A DNA stretch of 64,000 bases from Simmondsia chinensis (lineage: Eukaryota; Streptophyta; Magnoliopsida; Caryophyllales; Simmondsiaceae), in NCBI GenBank assembly GCA_018398585.1, contig JAGTTD010000010.1:24623739-24687738 (forward strand), given 5' to 3'. Every line of letters starts with the position of its first letter. Position 1 is the first letter of the stretch. This document shows positions 20,921 through 29,679 of this stretch, in pieces. A program made the position numbers and the translations under genes. The notes under the pieces were generated by a model. It searched no databases and was not told where the DNA came from. It saw only the letters and a program-made list of their open reading frames with translations.

Positions 20921-21752
20921 CTTCGACCTTTCCTAACATTGCAATACTATCAACGGGAGGAGGAACTTGAGGTTTCATACTGTTTATCTCGTTCTGTGCC
21001 TCTTGTTGTGTTATTTTTGAGAATACGACATTAATTGAGGGTGAAGGCTCCATCAGAAGGATCTGATCCTTCACTGCAGTATAGCCATCATCGAGTCCCA
21101 TTAGGAAGGTCATGATATAATCCTCTTGCCTTCCATCTTGCATGGACTGAACACACTTGCAGTTTTTAACTCCACATGCACAAGGTCCTATCATCTTGAA
21201 ACCAAGTAATTCATCCCATAATGTTTTCAATTTAGCAAAATAGGCTGTTACATCCATGGATCCTTGTTTTAGATCAGAAATTGCTCGCTTAAGTTGAAAA
21301 ACTCGTGGTTTATTTTTCTGTGAGTACCTTTCTCTAATGTCTGCCCACATCTCAGCAGATGAACCAGCACTAGCAATACTAGTCCCAATATCTGCAGAAA
21401 CAGAGTTAGTAATCCAGGAAATAAGCATAGAATCACATCTATGCCACAATTCGAAGATAGGATCATCTTCCTCAGGTTCCTGAATAACTCCAGCTATAAA
21501 ACCTAATTTTTTCTTTGATCGAAGTGCATTCTGCATCGATTTTGTCCATGTACTGTAATTCGATGGACCGATTAAAGGTTGAGTAACGAGAATCATACCA
21601 GGCCCATCGCTATTGCTGAGAAAATAGGAAGATGCGTAAGGATCATCAAAAGGTACAATTTGTGTGCTCGATCAATTCTTCTGATAAGCTTCATTTCGAT
21701 TTCCTGGAGACTTGACCACTTCTTCGCCGCTTTCTAACCTAGAATTTGCCAT
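20709..21752 (-). pseudogene. Copia B gag
   Basis: The ATG at 21752 (MANSRLESGEEVVKSPGN) is followed by a TGA stop at about 21675, one change from CGA. Reading then continues in frame: LIGPSNYSTWTKSMQNAL, KLGFIAGVIQEPEEDDPIF, WADIRERYSQKNKPRVFQL, YFAKLKTLWDELLGF and FLMGLDDGYTAVKDQILLM. The zinc knuckle is [20 protein letters not shown] (CX2CX4HX4C). A one-base frameshift near 20790 in a G-rich run separates gag from pol, which are normally one frame in plant Copia. Confidence 0.9.
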
Positions 21753-21857
21753 TAGGTTTTTGCTGAAGAGTGAAGTCCAGGCGGATAGGAAATGAAGAGA
21801 GAAGAAGCAGGAGAATTGAAGCACGAGAGATATATTTCAGCGGAAGAAGCTTCTAGA

Positions 21858-21869
21858 GCTCTGATACCA
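21858..21869 (-). other. Primer-binding site of Copia B
   Basis: TGGTATCAGAGC on the minus strand, directly abutting the LTR end TAATA. It is complementary to the initiator tRNA-Met 3' end and fixes the LTR boundary, which supports the non-TGCA termini. Confidence 0.9.
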
Positions 21870-22148
21870 TATTATAACCTTGAGGAACTCTGCATGTTTG
21901 AGAATGGAGGAAGATAAAAGCAGGAGAGAGAAAAATGAAACGGAAGAGAAGAGGAAAGTGAAAATGAAGGCACTGTTGCCTTCTGATTGACTTTTCTTAA
22001 CTGAATTAAAAAATGAACAGGACAGAGGCAATATATATACACAATACAAAAGATAATTAACAACCTAACAACCTATAGAATATTTGGTTAGGAAAATATC
22101 TGAAAAATATCTAAAAGATATTTACAACATTACAAAAGATGTCTAATA
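21870..22148 (-). repeat. 5' LTR of Copia B
   Basis: 279 bp. In element sense it starts TATTAGACATC and ends GGTTATAATA. Followed on its outer side by the ACTAT duplication at 22149-22153. Confidence 0.9.
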
Positions 22149-22153
22149 ACTAT

Positions 22154-22496
22154 GCTTGTTAGACTAAAAGAAGGTTTGAAGAGATAGAAGTGAAAGGCTT
22201 ACAAGTTACGATTGACACATCACATGGCTTCATATTTATTTTGTATGTGACTTGTACAAAGCAACATTAAAAACCCATTCTGTTTGCTCCCCATCCGTGA
22301 TTTACAGCTGTGGTTTTTTTCTTTTTTGTAATTGACGGGTCATGTTTGGTACCTTATATCAAAATCCATTCCATTTTATATTTGTCTACATATCGCCAAA
22401 TCCCACAAGGTAAATTAATTAGGTTTTACACTGAAAATTCAATTATAGATTTTTTTTTTTTTTTTAATCAAAGAAATGGGCCAAACATTCGTAAAT
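22154..22496. other. Continuation of the old LTR element, then unassigned DNA
   Basis: The first ~100 bp continue the sequence interrupted at 16867 (GCTTGTTAGACTAAAAGAAGG). The rest is AT-rich with a poly-T run (22450-22464) and no feature I can name. Confidence 0.35.
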
Positions 22497-22738
22497 AACA
22501 ACAACAAATCCAGTGCCTCAAAGGCTCCCACATTGTCTGGGAGGGGTGGATGTACGCAGCCTTACCCCTTCAGGGTGTAACCCTGTCGAGAGGCTGTTTT
22601 CGAAGCCCCCCAACCTTATAGAATTGGCAACACGAGAACTTCCCATGAGATCACCCATCCTGGTCCTACTCTCACCCAAGCACTCTAAACTTCAAAGTTC
22701 TAATGGGATCTAGTGCCTTAGTGCCAAAACAAGACACT
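22497..22738 (-). mobile_element. 5S-rRNA-headed SINE, copy 1
   Basis: On the minus strand the head reads GGCACTAAGGCACTAGATCC, CATTAGAACTTTGAAG, GTGCTTGGGTGAGAGTAG and GGATGGGTGATCTCATGGG. This is 5S rRNA from about nucleotide 15 onward, including the box A, intermediate and box C promoter region. After GTGTTGCC a tail begins (AAGGTTGGGG..., AAACAGCCTCT, AAGGGGTAAGGCTGCG) that matches the 3' UTR of the RTE LINEs at 3041-4148 and 10510-11389. It ends in TTTGTTGTTGTTA. The first ~14 bases of the 5S head are divergent. Possible eroded target duplication around 22490 and 22743. Confidence 0.8.
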
Positions 22739-22744
22739 AAATTG

Positions 22745-23365
22745 TTAAACAAGACCTTCCATATCCTGCATTTGTACATCTCGAAGTTTGGGTGGCTGAA
22801 CAAACCACCACCTATGATTATACAAATTGTCAAAATGGAGCTTAACTCCTACGTCAGCCACACTGTTACATGATCGAGATACCCAACAAAAAATAATACA
22901 GTCAAAACCATCTCTAAGCCTAATGATATCCGAACTAATGCTTGGATGATCCATGGCATTTCCACCCCACGATTGATGGCTTCAATTGCTAATTGACAGT
23001 CGGACTCAGTGATAACCATTCTCCAACCTAATGCAATAGCTACCAGCGGATGGCAAAGGTTTCTGCAGTAAGCAGATCAAATGTCGCAAAAGAGGAACAC
23101 CATCCCCCTATCATCATACCAGTGACATCTCGAGCTGCCACTGCACACGCCGATCTCCTCCTTCCCTTCCATGCAGCATCAGCATTGATTTGGACAAAAA
23201 AAAAGTTAGGTAGAGGAGTCCATCTAGACTGGATTGGTGCGAGATCTGACCTTCTAAGAGCGGGAAGAATCGAATGAAATTCATGAGGTTCTGCTAACGC
23301 CATATTGCCCATTTGAATAGGATTGAGATTGCTTTTTCTGAAAATAAAATTACACTGATGCTTCA
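22745..23365 (-). pseudogene. L1-type LINE RNase H domain, copy A
   Basis: Minus-strand frames read PNFFFVQINADAAWKGRRRS, ACAVAARDVTGMMIGGWCSS and LLTAETFAIRWAIALGWRM. They continue ITESDCQLAIEAI and IIFCWVSRSCNSVAD. These are the 'INADAA', 'ARD..G', 'AE..A.RWA', 'ESDC' and 'W..R..N..AD' motifs of the RNase H domain found at the C-terminus of plant L1 LINEs (RVT_3 type). It is broken at 23365 by the Tat element; its upstream part continues at 36375-36590. A near-duplicate is at 36640-37200. Confidence 0.75.
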
Positions 23366-23951
23366 TGTAGGCATGGAAATTTTATCATGCTTATAAAATT
23401 TAAATTGGGCCAAAGAAAAGTCTAAGCCCAAACGACTTCTAAGTCAAGCTCGAAACTAAACATCTTCCAAATCGAAAACTCAAGCCCAAAATGCCATTAA
23501 GTCAAACAAAAATAAAATCCCTAAATGAACTTCAGTCAAACCTAAGCCCAAAAGACTTCCAAGTCGAATTGAAAACCCAAATGACTTCTAAGTCAAACCA
23601 GAAGTCCTAATAGTTTTAAAGTCAAACTAAAAGGGGCAAATGACTCTTGGGTCAAACCCAAAGTCAAAGTCTTAATGTTAAAGACGCCCAAGTTGAACCT
23701 AAAAATGATGACTTCCAAGTCAAAGTCAAATCCACAAAATTTTAAGACTGACGTTAAAAAATAGGCTCGTAAAGCTTTTAAAACAACTCGATCCCAGTCT
23801 TATTAAGGAAATCCTGTGGCCCAAAACAAGGGTCCCTTTTCTCTATAAATAGGGGAACCTTACTTCAAAGGAGGGCATTCATGACGCACATAAACAAAAA
23901 AAGGTGAAGGAAAGGAGAAGTAGGACTCTCTCTCTATTTTCTCTCAAAACT
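23366..23951 (+). repeat. 5' LTR of the Tat-like element, first part
   Basis: Matches 35504-36060 closely (TTATAAAATTTAAATT, CCTAAGCCCA..AGACTTCCAAGTCGAATTGA). It carries repeated 'AAGTCAAAC' phrases and a TATA-like CTCTATAAATAGGGG (23840-23854). Cut at 23951 by the nested element; resumes at 29289. Confidence 0.85.
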
Positions 23952-24484
23952 TGTTAAGATTTCAAAGATTACTCTTGGACCTTAACCTTGGTTGGGATAG
24001 TGAGAGTATGAGATGAGAACAAAATTTAGAGTTTAGATGAGATAAGAAGGGAAAGGAGATGAGAAGTAGAGAGAGATATCAAAGATATCAATTTCATTCA
24101 TCCAAGTTATTATTAGGATTACAAGCTAGAGCCTTCTACTTATACTACTTCCTCTTAGGATGGCTTAAGACTAAAAATATCTAGAGATACAATGCATGTG
24201 GACCAAAGAGCTAACCGACTCAACCAACACTAACTAACTAGCCGCCAACCTTGACTTAACTAACCTAACGGCCTTGACCATCCAAACTACTAGCAACTAC
24301 TTCACTCATTACATGACTCAACCAAGCTTATACTACTAATTACAATCCAACACCTTAATACATGTATTTAAGCCAAACCAGTAACCCATGGCCATAACCA
24401 CCACCAGCAACAAACACCTCAGCAGCAGGTCAACAGCAGCAGCTACAACAGGCCCCTAGACTTCATCGAGCTCAGATCATAACA
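23952..24484 (-). repeat. 3' LTR of the non-autonomous element
   Basis: Starts TGTTAAGATTTC and ends GATCATAACA. Nearly identical to 28759-29283 except for scattered substitutions and a 12-bp duplicated ATATCAAAG segment (about 24077-24090). Confidence 0.9.
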
Positions 24485-25292
24485 TTCCCTTCCCCTTGAA
24501 AACATTTTTGTCCGCAAGAATAGAAGAGAGTTGTAACAATGAAGAACACTTATTGCTTATGAAAAGATAGCTGAAGTGTTGAACTTCTTGCTGAAATTTC
24601 TGCAGCTGAAGACATCTGAAGCAACTCAATCTGAAATGCAGCAGAGCACATTGTATGATGCTTGTTTCGACACAATGTTTGCGTTTGAATATATAATACT
24701 CTTCAGGAGGTCTACACTGATCAAACCAAACACCACAACACCTCATGATGCAGTTAACACAGCTCAAAACTCTGTCTTGCTGCTGAGAATCACAAAACGT
24801 AGCAATAATTCTATAATTCTGCTTGTAAAATGATGCACAACAGATGTTATATGTCATTAAACCCCTAAAATTGCATGTGTAGTCCTTTAACGTCTCAGGA
24901 GGCCTTCCAAACCAAGAGAACCAAGTATCAAAATCAGCTTGTAGACATTCCCAAGAGCAGCTCAAACAGCCCAATATCTCGATCATGGTATCAAAACACA
25001 TTGAAATTCCATAAGAATGCAGCTGCAACTATTTCATCTTGGATCTTATCCAAAATTTGTATTGCTTAAACATCCACTTACTAAACCATCTCAGACCATA
25101 CTCAACAAACTCTTGATTGCTTCCCAGTTTCACATGTTGTGCTGCAGAACTTGAGAATTCATTACCAAGACAACCCACAGCTGCCGATATTACAAGTTTC
25201 AGCTCGATTATGGAAGCTACTTGATGCGAACAAGTTATGACATCCACCCAAAGCCATAATAGCACCAACCACACTCCATTTGAGCAACTCAT
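24485..25292 (-). pseudogene. 3' coding remnant of the non-autonomous element
   Basis: Two minus-strand frames (25029-25292 and 24477-25028) sit between the main ORFs and the polypurine tract. They are rich in Cys, Trp and aromatic residues and contain no domain I recognise. The final codons (SSILADKNVFKGKGML, then stop) run into the polypurine tract. They match the end of the chromovirus polyprotein fragment at 33963-34010 (LEDKEHLKGEGML). So this tail is probably derived from a chromovirus polyprotein, although the rest is not. Confidence 0.5.
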
Positions 25293-25323
25293 TAACTGCT
25301 GATAGTAAAGGAATTGTAATTCT

Positions 25324-25812
25324 CTAAGCTTTAACAGCAGCTACCCTGAAATCTTGCTGTCCCTTCTTGATCAATTGAGCACTTGTGACTTTGGCCTGAA
25401 GTTCTGGACTTTTGTTCCACCAAAACAAGTACTCATGGATCTCAATTAATTTCCAAAGACACAAGGTCTTCACTTGAATTCCCAAAGCAACCCCATTGAC
25501 AGAATGTCTTCTACAGCTCACAACTTCCGGCCTGTTCTCACGACTTTCTTGGTTCCCATGCTTATTCAACCACCACTCTTGCCTCAAATGATCAAGCTTT
25601 GCTCCCTCGTCAACCATGTCACACACGAGTAAAAAATACAACAAGTGGAGACACCAACAAAGCTCTTGAACAGCTGAAAACTTCTCCAAACACAGAGTTG
25701 TTCTGTCCCAAACGACCTTGCTGATATTCACTCCCATTTCAGCTTGAGTTATCCTTGATATTGTATTGATCTTTTCCATCCAAACATTGAGAAGATATTG
25801 AAGCTTGTGCAT
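25324..25812 (-). CDS. Unrecognised ORF 3 of the non-autonomous element
   Basis: 162 codons, minus strand, from ATG 25812. No known domain seen. A central stretch (KFSAVQELCWCLHLLYFLLV, then DEGAKLDHLRQEWWLNKHG) resembles the C-terminus of the ORF 25918-27276 (AVQLFHWFLMLVYFMYI, then DKEVKLVHLRQVWGLDELG). This indicates an internal duplication; the DNA at about 25555-25690 and 25915-26050 is similar as well. The segment is hydrophobic and could be a membrane helix. It lies 105 bp downstream of that ORF and may once have been continuous with it. Coding status is inference. Confidence 0.45.
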   Translation of the reverse strand: MHKLQYLLNVWMEKINTISRITQAEMGVNISKVVWDRTTLCLEKFSAVQELCWCLHLLYFLLVCDMVDEGAKLDHLRQEWWLNKHGNQESRENRPEVVSCRRHSVNGVALGIQVKTLCLWKLIEIHEYLFWWNKSPELQAKVTSAQLIKKGQQDFRVAAVKA

Positions 25813-25917
25813 ATGATTTTTTCATTCAGAACAGTCACAACAGGTCACCCTAAACACATTCCAATTGGCATTGCCAATGCTGCAAACCACAATTTCCAAC
25901 CTGTACAGCAGATGTCC

Positions 25918-27276
25918 TTAGACCCCAAGCTCATCCAGCCCCCAAACTTGCCTCAAATGAACAAGCTTTACTTCCTTATCAATGAGCTTAATAATGTACA
26001 TGAAATACACTAGCATAAGGAACCAATGGAACAGCTGAACAGCTGTGCAAAATTCAGGAGCAAGGCCTGATCCATTCAAGACTCTGCTGCTTATACTGCC
26101 TCTACCACCAGATGTATTAAGCTGCAGCAGTGCTCCACTACTAATCTCAGTGTTCGAATTCAGAACATGTCTCAAGTTCTCAACAGCTGCTATGCCTCTC
26201 ACATTTCCATACTCAATCCACAACCCCATTGCTATCTTCTGCATCACTCCTTGGCTATGCATACTATCTTTAGTTGCAAACAAGAAGCTCACAACACCAT
26301 TAGATCCTCTCGAAAGAGCTTCTACTTTTGCAGTAACCCAACTTGAAAGATCTTGATTGAGTGACTCCATTCTAGCTACTGAATTGGCTCCAGTCCCTAA
26401 GTACTGCACCTCCACATTAATTTCAGGAGGCCTCACATTTGGTTGCACAATTGGAGCATGTTCTTTGTCCATAGCTTGATTAATTCCTAGCCTTAGTTTG
26501 GAACTCGATACACCTGCCAATTTGTTGTCCAACACTGTCATTCCAGACCCATAACAGATAACAAACTCCACCAAAGCCTCAAGGGATCTTCCAACTTCAA
26601 ACACATCAGTTAAAGCACTTGTTATACTGATTTTAGTCTGATCAGAAATCTGTTCCAACACATTACTGAATCTATACACCTCCAATAACTCGATTGCTTG
26701 TACAGCCTCATTGCTTCGCCTTTGTTGAACCTTGAAACGCACTCGTGCAGCTTGATTACTTCTTTTCAACCGAAAATCTACTCTTTTCAGCTTCATATAG
26801 TCTTGAGAATCTTCTCCCGGATTAGGAGGCAACTCGTCATATGAATGTGTATTTGAACACACCATTTCTCCGCTCCGTGAACCTTGCATTGTATCCATTA
26901 CATTACTATCAGCACAAATCAAATGCTGATTTAGAGTATCAAGATGCCTTGGAGAGGTGCTCAACACATTTTGTGGTGCTTTCATTGTTACTACAGCAGT
27001 AACATCCACTTCCCCAGTAAAAATCAGAGGTTCGGCTATAACCGACCTTGGTATACTAGCAAATACATCGATAAAATTAGGATCTTGAGTTAGTTCTTGT
27101 TGATCATCAAGCATCCTAGGCGGAAACACAACCTCTTGCTTCAATTTGAGCTTTGTCAACTTCTTTTTACCCCAAAAATCTTTCAACGCTTCATTTAGAT
27201 GGTTCCTCTTCACTTTACACTTTGCTTTCTTTATCATTCCCTTGATATATAAATCGTACTCCCATTTCGGAAACAT
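25918..27276 (-). CDS. Unrecognised 452-aa ORF 2 of the non-autonomous element
   Basis: The longest open frame of the element. The N-terminal ~60 residues are basic (KGMIKKAKCKVKRNHLNEAL, KDFWGKKKLTKLKLKQEVVF) and lead into PPRMLDDQQEL. The middle is Ser/Asn-rich with a basic patch around residues 165-190 (KLKRVDFRLKRSNQAARVRF). The C-terminus is hydrophobic (LFHWFLMLVYFMYIIKLI). No CCHC knuckle, DSG/DTG protease triplet, YVDD or integrase motif is present. It overlaps ORF 1 by 43 bp in another frame, so the two may be one gene broken by a frameshift, or a programmed shift. A structural (gag-like) or captured host protein are both possible; I cannot decide. Confidence 0.6.
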   Translation of the reverse strand: MFPKWEYDLYIKGMIKKAKCKVKRNHLNEALKDFWGKKKLTKLKLKQEVVFPPRMLDDQQELTQDPNFIDVFASIPRSVIAEPLIFTGEVDVTAVVTMKAPQNVLSTSPRHLDTLNQHLICADSNVMDTMQGSRSGEMVCSNTHSYDELPPNPGEDSQDYMKLKRVDFRLKRSNQAARVRFKVQQRRSNEAVQAIELLEVYRFSNVLEQISDQTKISITSALTDVFEVGRSLEALVEFVICYGSGMTVLDNKLAGVSSSKLRLGINQAMDKEHAPIVQPNVRPPEINVEVQYLGTGANSVARMESLNQDLSSWVTAKVEALSRGSNGVVSFLFATKDSMHSQGVMQKIAMGLWIEYGNVRGIAAVENLRHVLNSNTEISSGALLQLNTSGGRGSISSRVLNGSGLAPEFCTAVQLFHWFLMLVYFMYIIKLIDKEVKLVHLRQVWGLDELGV

Positions 27277-27707
27277 ATCTTGTTGTGGCTCAACACCTTC
27301 AAGTAATCAAACTCTAGCAAAGAGTCTTCATAATGATCATCTTGCTCAAACTCAGGTTCTTCTAACTTGTGTTCATCAATTTCGGCATTATCATGGTCAA
27401 ATTCATCTTCAACAGTAACATATTGCACTTTCTCTTTTTGCTCAACATTGAACTCTTGTTGTCTAATGCTATCCACTAGGTCCGGAAACTCATTTGCATC
27501 AAGAACTCTAGCACCTTCTCGACTGATGTTTGCAAACTGATGAGTTGAACATTGACAATCCATAGTTAGCTGACGCATATCCAGCAAAAAACTCTCGCGT
27601 AATTGCTTCATATCCTCCAAAATATACCTTGCCAAGAATTGACAAGAGCCATCATCAACCATACCAGCCATATTTGTAATGTTAAGCAGCGTTTCGAAAC
27701 GAACCAA
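27234..27707 (-). CDS. Unrecognised 157-aa ORF 1 of the non-autonomous element
   Basis: ATG at 27707, with a second in-frame ATG (MAGMVDDGSC) 12 codons in. The frame starts about 1050 bp inside the 5' LTR, where a long leader without ORFs precedes it. The N-terminal half looks helical (YILEDMKQLRESFLLDMRQL). The C-terminal half is strongly acidic (EDEFDHDNAEIDEHKLEEPE). No domain recognised. The acidic end followed in the next frame by a basic N-terminus (27276 onward) is unusual for gag. The MAG... start is shared with the chromovirus gag at 10143, which may be coincidence. Confidence 0.55.
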   Translation of the reverse strand: MVRFETLLNITNMAGMVDDGSCQFLARYILEDMKQLRESFLLDMRQLTMDCQCSTHQFANISREGARVLDANEFPDLVDSIRQQEFNVEQKEKVQYVTVEDEFDHDNAEIDEHKLEEPEFEQDDHYEDSLLEFDYLKVLSHNKICFRNGSTIYISRE

Positions 27708-27882
27708 ACTCTGTTCGCAGAGGTATGAACCAACTCAGTTCGCAAAGGAACAATTTCGATTCAAACCACTTCTCCAGATGTTTGCTTAAAGGAATTATAC
27801 TCCTTCGCTTGCACAAACAATCACTTGCTAATAGCTCTTCAATCGTCACTGAGTACAAACCCCAATACGCAGATTTTTGCAC

Positions 27883-28758
27883 ACAGAGAATTCGAACAAA
27901 CCCTAACTGCGATGCCTCTTTGAATAATTTAGACTAAGAATCTGAAATAGGTTCAATTCCTGTCTGTAGTGATGATTTAAACACACAATTCACCACAACC
28001 TTCAAGAACGAAGTCGGATTTCAACACTTTCGGTGCTCAGTTCAATGTCAGATTTTCGCCTAAGCAAATCTCAACTTAATAACATGTAATTCTTAAGAAT
28101 CAAACGCAGATTCTGATGAATTCTCACCACTTCTATACTTATCAACATAATTTCATCACAATTCAGCAGCAAAAGCAAATTCTGAACGAATTGTAACTTG
28201 AAGTTCAGAAACCGTTACCTCAAGCTCAACAACTGAATTATAGAATCTGAATCAACCTCAATTCAGCTTGTTTCTGATTCTTTGATGATTATCAAATTGT
28301 TGATCCAATAGCTCACTTAAACAACTTCTCCAACTAATCAAGTGAATATTTGATCAAGAACAATTAAGCTCAGCACTCAACTTCAACAACTAATGCTTTG
28401 CTTCAACACTCAACTTCAGTAGTTAATGCTTGATCAGATTCAATCTGAATCAACTTTGATGTTGAATTTAATAAACAATTACTAATCAATTAAACTTTCT
28501 TCAATGTATTTCAATCAAATTGATCCCAACCGAAGCAATTCCCAGGCAATGCGCAGGATATGAATAATGCATATGTTAGTAAACGCCAATCTTCCAATTC
28601 AGAATTCAGAATTGAATTCTAAATCACATAAACTGAACTAAATCAGTATCAAACTGTTTTTGTTGATTAATTGCAACACAATCAATCAGATTATATATAT
28701 ATATATTTTTTTGATTTAGAGCTTGATTTGGAAGCCAAATCAAGGCTCAGATACCAAT
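27883..28758 (-). other. 5' leader of the non-autonomous element
   Basis: Between the primer-binding site (28744-28756) and ORF 1. AT-rich with many 'CTTCAACA/TCAACTT' phrases, a TATATATATATAT run (28692-28706) and no ORF. This is long for a plant LTR element leader. Confidence 0.5.
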
Positions 28759-29283
28759 TGTTATGATTTCAAAGATTACTCTTGGACCTTAACCTTAGTT
28801 GGGATAGTGAGAGTATGAGATGAGAAGAGAATTTAGAGTTTGGATGAGATAAGAAGGGAAAGGAGATGAAAAGTAGAGAGAGATATCAATTTCATTCATC
28901 CAAGTTATTATTAGGATTACAAGCTAGAGCCTTCTACTTATACTACTTCCTCTTAGGATGGTTTAAGACTAAAAATATCTAGAGATACAATGCATGTGGA
29001 CCAAAGAGCTAACCGACTCAACCAACACTAACTAACTAGCCACCAACCTTGACTTAACTAACCTAACGGCCTTGACCATCCAAACTACTAGCAACTACTT
29101 CACTCATTACATGACTCAACCAAGCTTATACTACTAATTACAATCCAACACCTTAATACATGTACTTAAGCCAAACCAATAACCCATGGCCATAACCACC
29201 AGCAGCAACGAACACCTCAGCAACAGGTCAACAGTAGCAGCTACAATGGCCCCCTAGACTTCATCGTGCTCGGATCATGACAA
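28759..29283 (-). repeat. 5' LTR of the non-autonomous element
   Basis: 525 bp, TGTTATGATTTC...GATCATGACA. The primer site abuts it on the inner side and the AAACT duplication on the outer side. Confidence 0.9.
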
Positions 29284-29288
29284 AACTC

Positions 29289-29592
29289 TTCAACGCCAAG
29301 TTATTCGAGACAAAGTCAACAACGCATAACAAGTTTGTGCTCGATTTCTTCAAAGGTTCAATTCTTGATTTGAGATAAAGCATCATGTCCTGAGTCAGGA
29401 TTTCAAGTTTGATCGTCAACAACATCAACCAAGTGCAACCGTTGTGGAGATCAAATCAGAGGACTTTTATTTGTTTTACTTTGTAAAGCATACTATAGAG
29501 ACTGTACCCAATATTATCAATACAATTCTTTAATTCTAATTTTGTGCATTTGTTTCGCGTCTTTTTATCTTGATTCGAAATCGGTGTCCATA
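29289..29592 (+). repeat. 5' LTR of the Tat-like element, second part
   Basis: Continues the LTR after the nested insertion and matches 36065-36374 (TTTACTTTGTAAAGCATA, ATCAATACAATTCTTTAA). Ends GGTGTCCATA at 29592, a mutated CACA end. The following TTTGGCATGCCAAGTGGGAC is at the usual primer-site position but is not the initiator-Met type. Confidence 0.8.
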
Positions 29593-29679
29593 AATTTGGC
29601 ATGCCAAGTGGGACATTTCTCTACCTCTCATCTGTCTTTTTCCATTTTTATAAAAAAATTGATCAAGTTCTTTGTTGCA

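Larger units (their letters stand above)
16868..22148 (-). mobile_element. Ty1/copia element B with TATTA...TAATA LTR ends
   Basis: Two LTRs of 279 bp each (16868-17146 and 21870-22148) are about 96 percent identical by eye, with roughly ten differences. Perfect 5-bp duplications ACTAT flank it (16863-16867 and 22149-22153). On the minus strand the 5' LTR is followed without a gap by TGGTATCAGAGC (21858-21869). Then come gag, protease, integrase, RT and RNase H, and a polypurine tract CTTGAAGGGGCA (17147-17158) before the 3' LTR. The LTRs begin TATTAGA and end TATAATA (TATAAAA in the 3' copy), not TG...CA. Only about five lesions interrupt the coding. It is the youngest full-length element in the window. 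Confidence 0.95.
23952..29283 (-). mobile_element. Non-autonomous LTR element with unrecognised ORFs
   Basis: A complete 5332-bp element: LTRs 23952-24484 (533 bp) and 28759-29283 (525 bp), TG...CA, flanked by perfect AAACT duplications (23947-23951 and 29284-29288). On the minus strand the 5' LTR is followed by TGGTATCTGAGCC, a variant of the initiator-Met primer site. A polypurine tract AAGGGGAAGGGAA lies at 24485-24497. The LTR ends (TGTTATGATT...GATCATAACA), primer site and last codons (KGKGML) resemble the chromoviruses at 5270 and 33596. No protease, RT, RNase H or integrase motif is visible, only ORFs of unknown function. LTRs differ at few positions, so the insertion is fairly recent. 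Confidence 0.9.

Noticed and set aside
22600..22738. Genuine 5S rRNA gene or 5S pseudogene
   Set aside because: The 5S head is followed, without a T-run terminator, by an RTE LINE-type tail with a TTG end. The second copy (62900-63145) has the same junction and 16-bp target duplications. It behaves as a SINE, not a 5S gene.
23050..23277. 75-aa plus-strand ORF
   Set aside because: Shadow of the L1 RNase H domain, which is read on the minus strand. The same applies to 36668-36940.
24576..26356. Plus-strand ORFs opposite the non-autonomous element ORFs
   Set aside because: LTRs, primer site and polypurine tract all set the element on the minus strand, and the longest frames are there.
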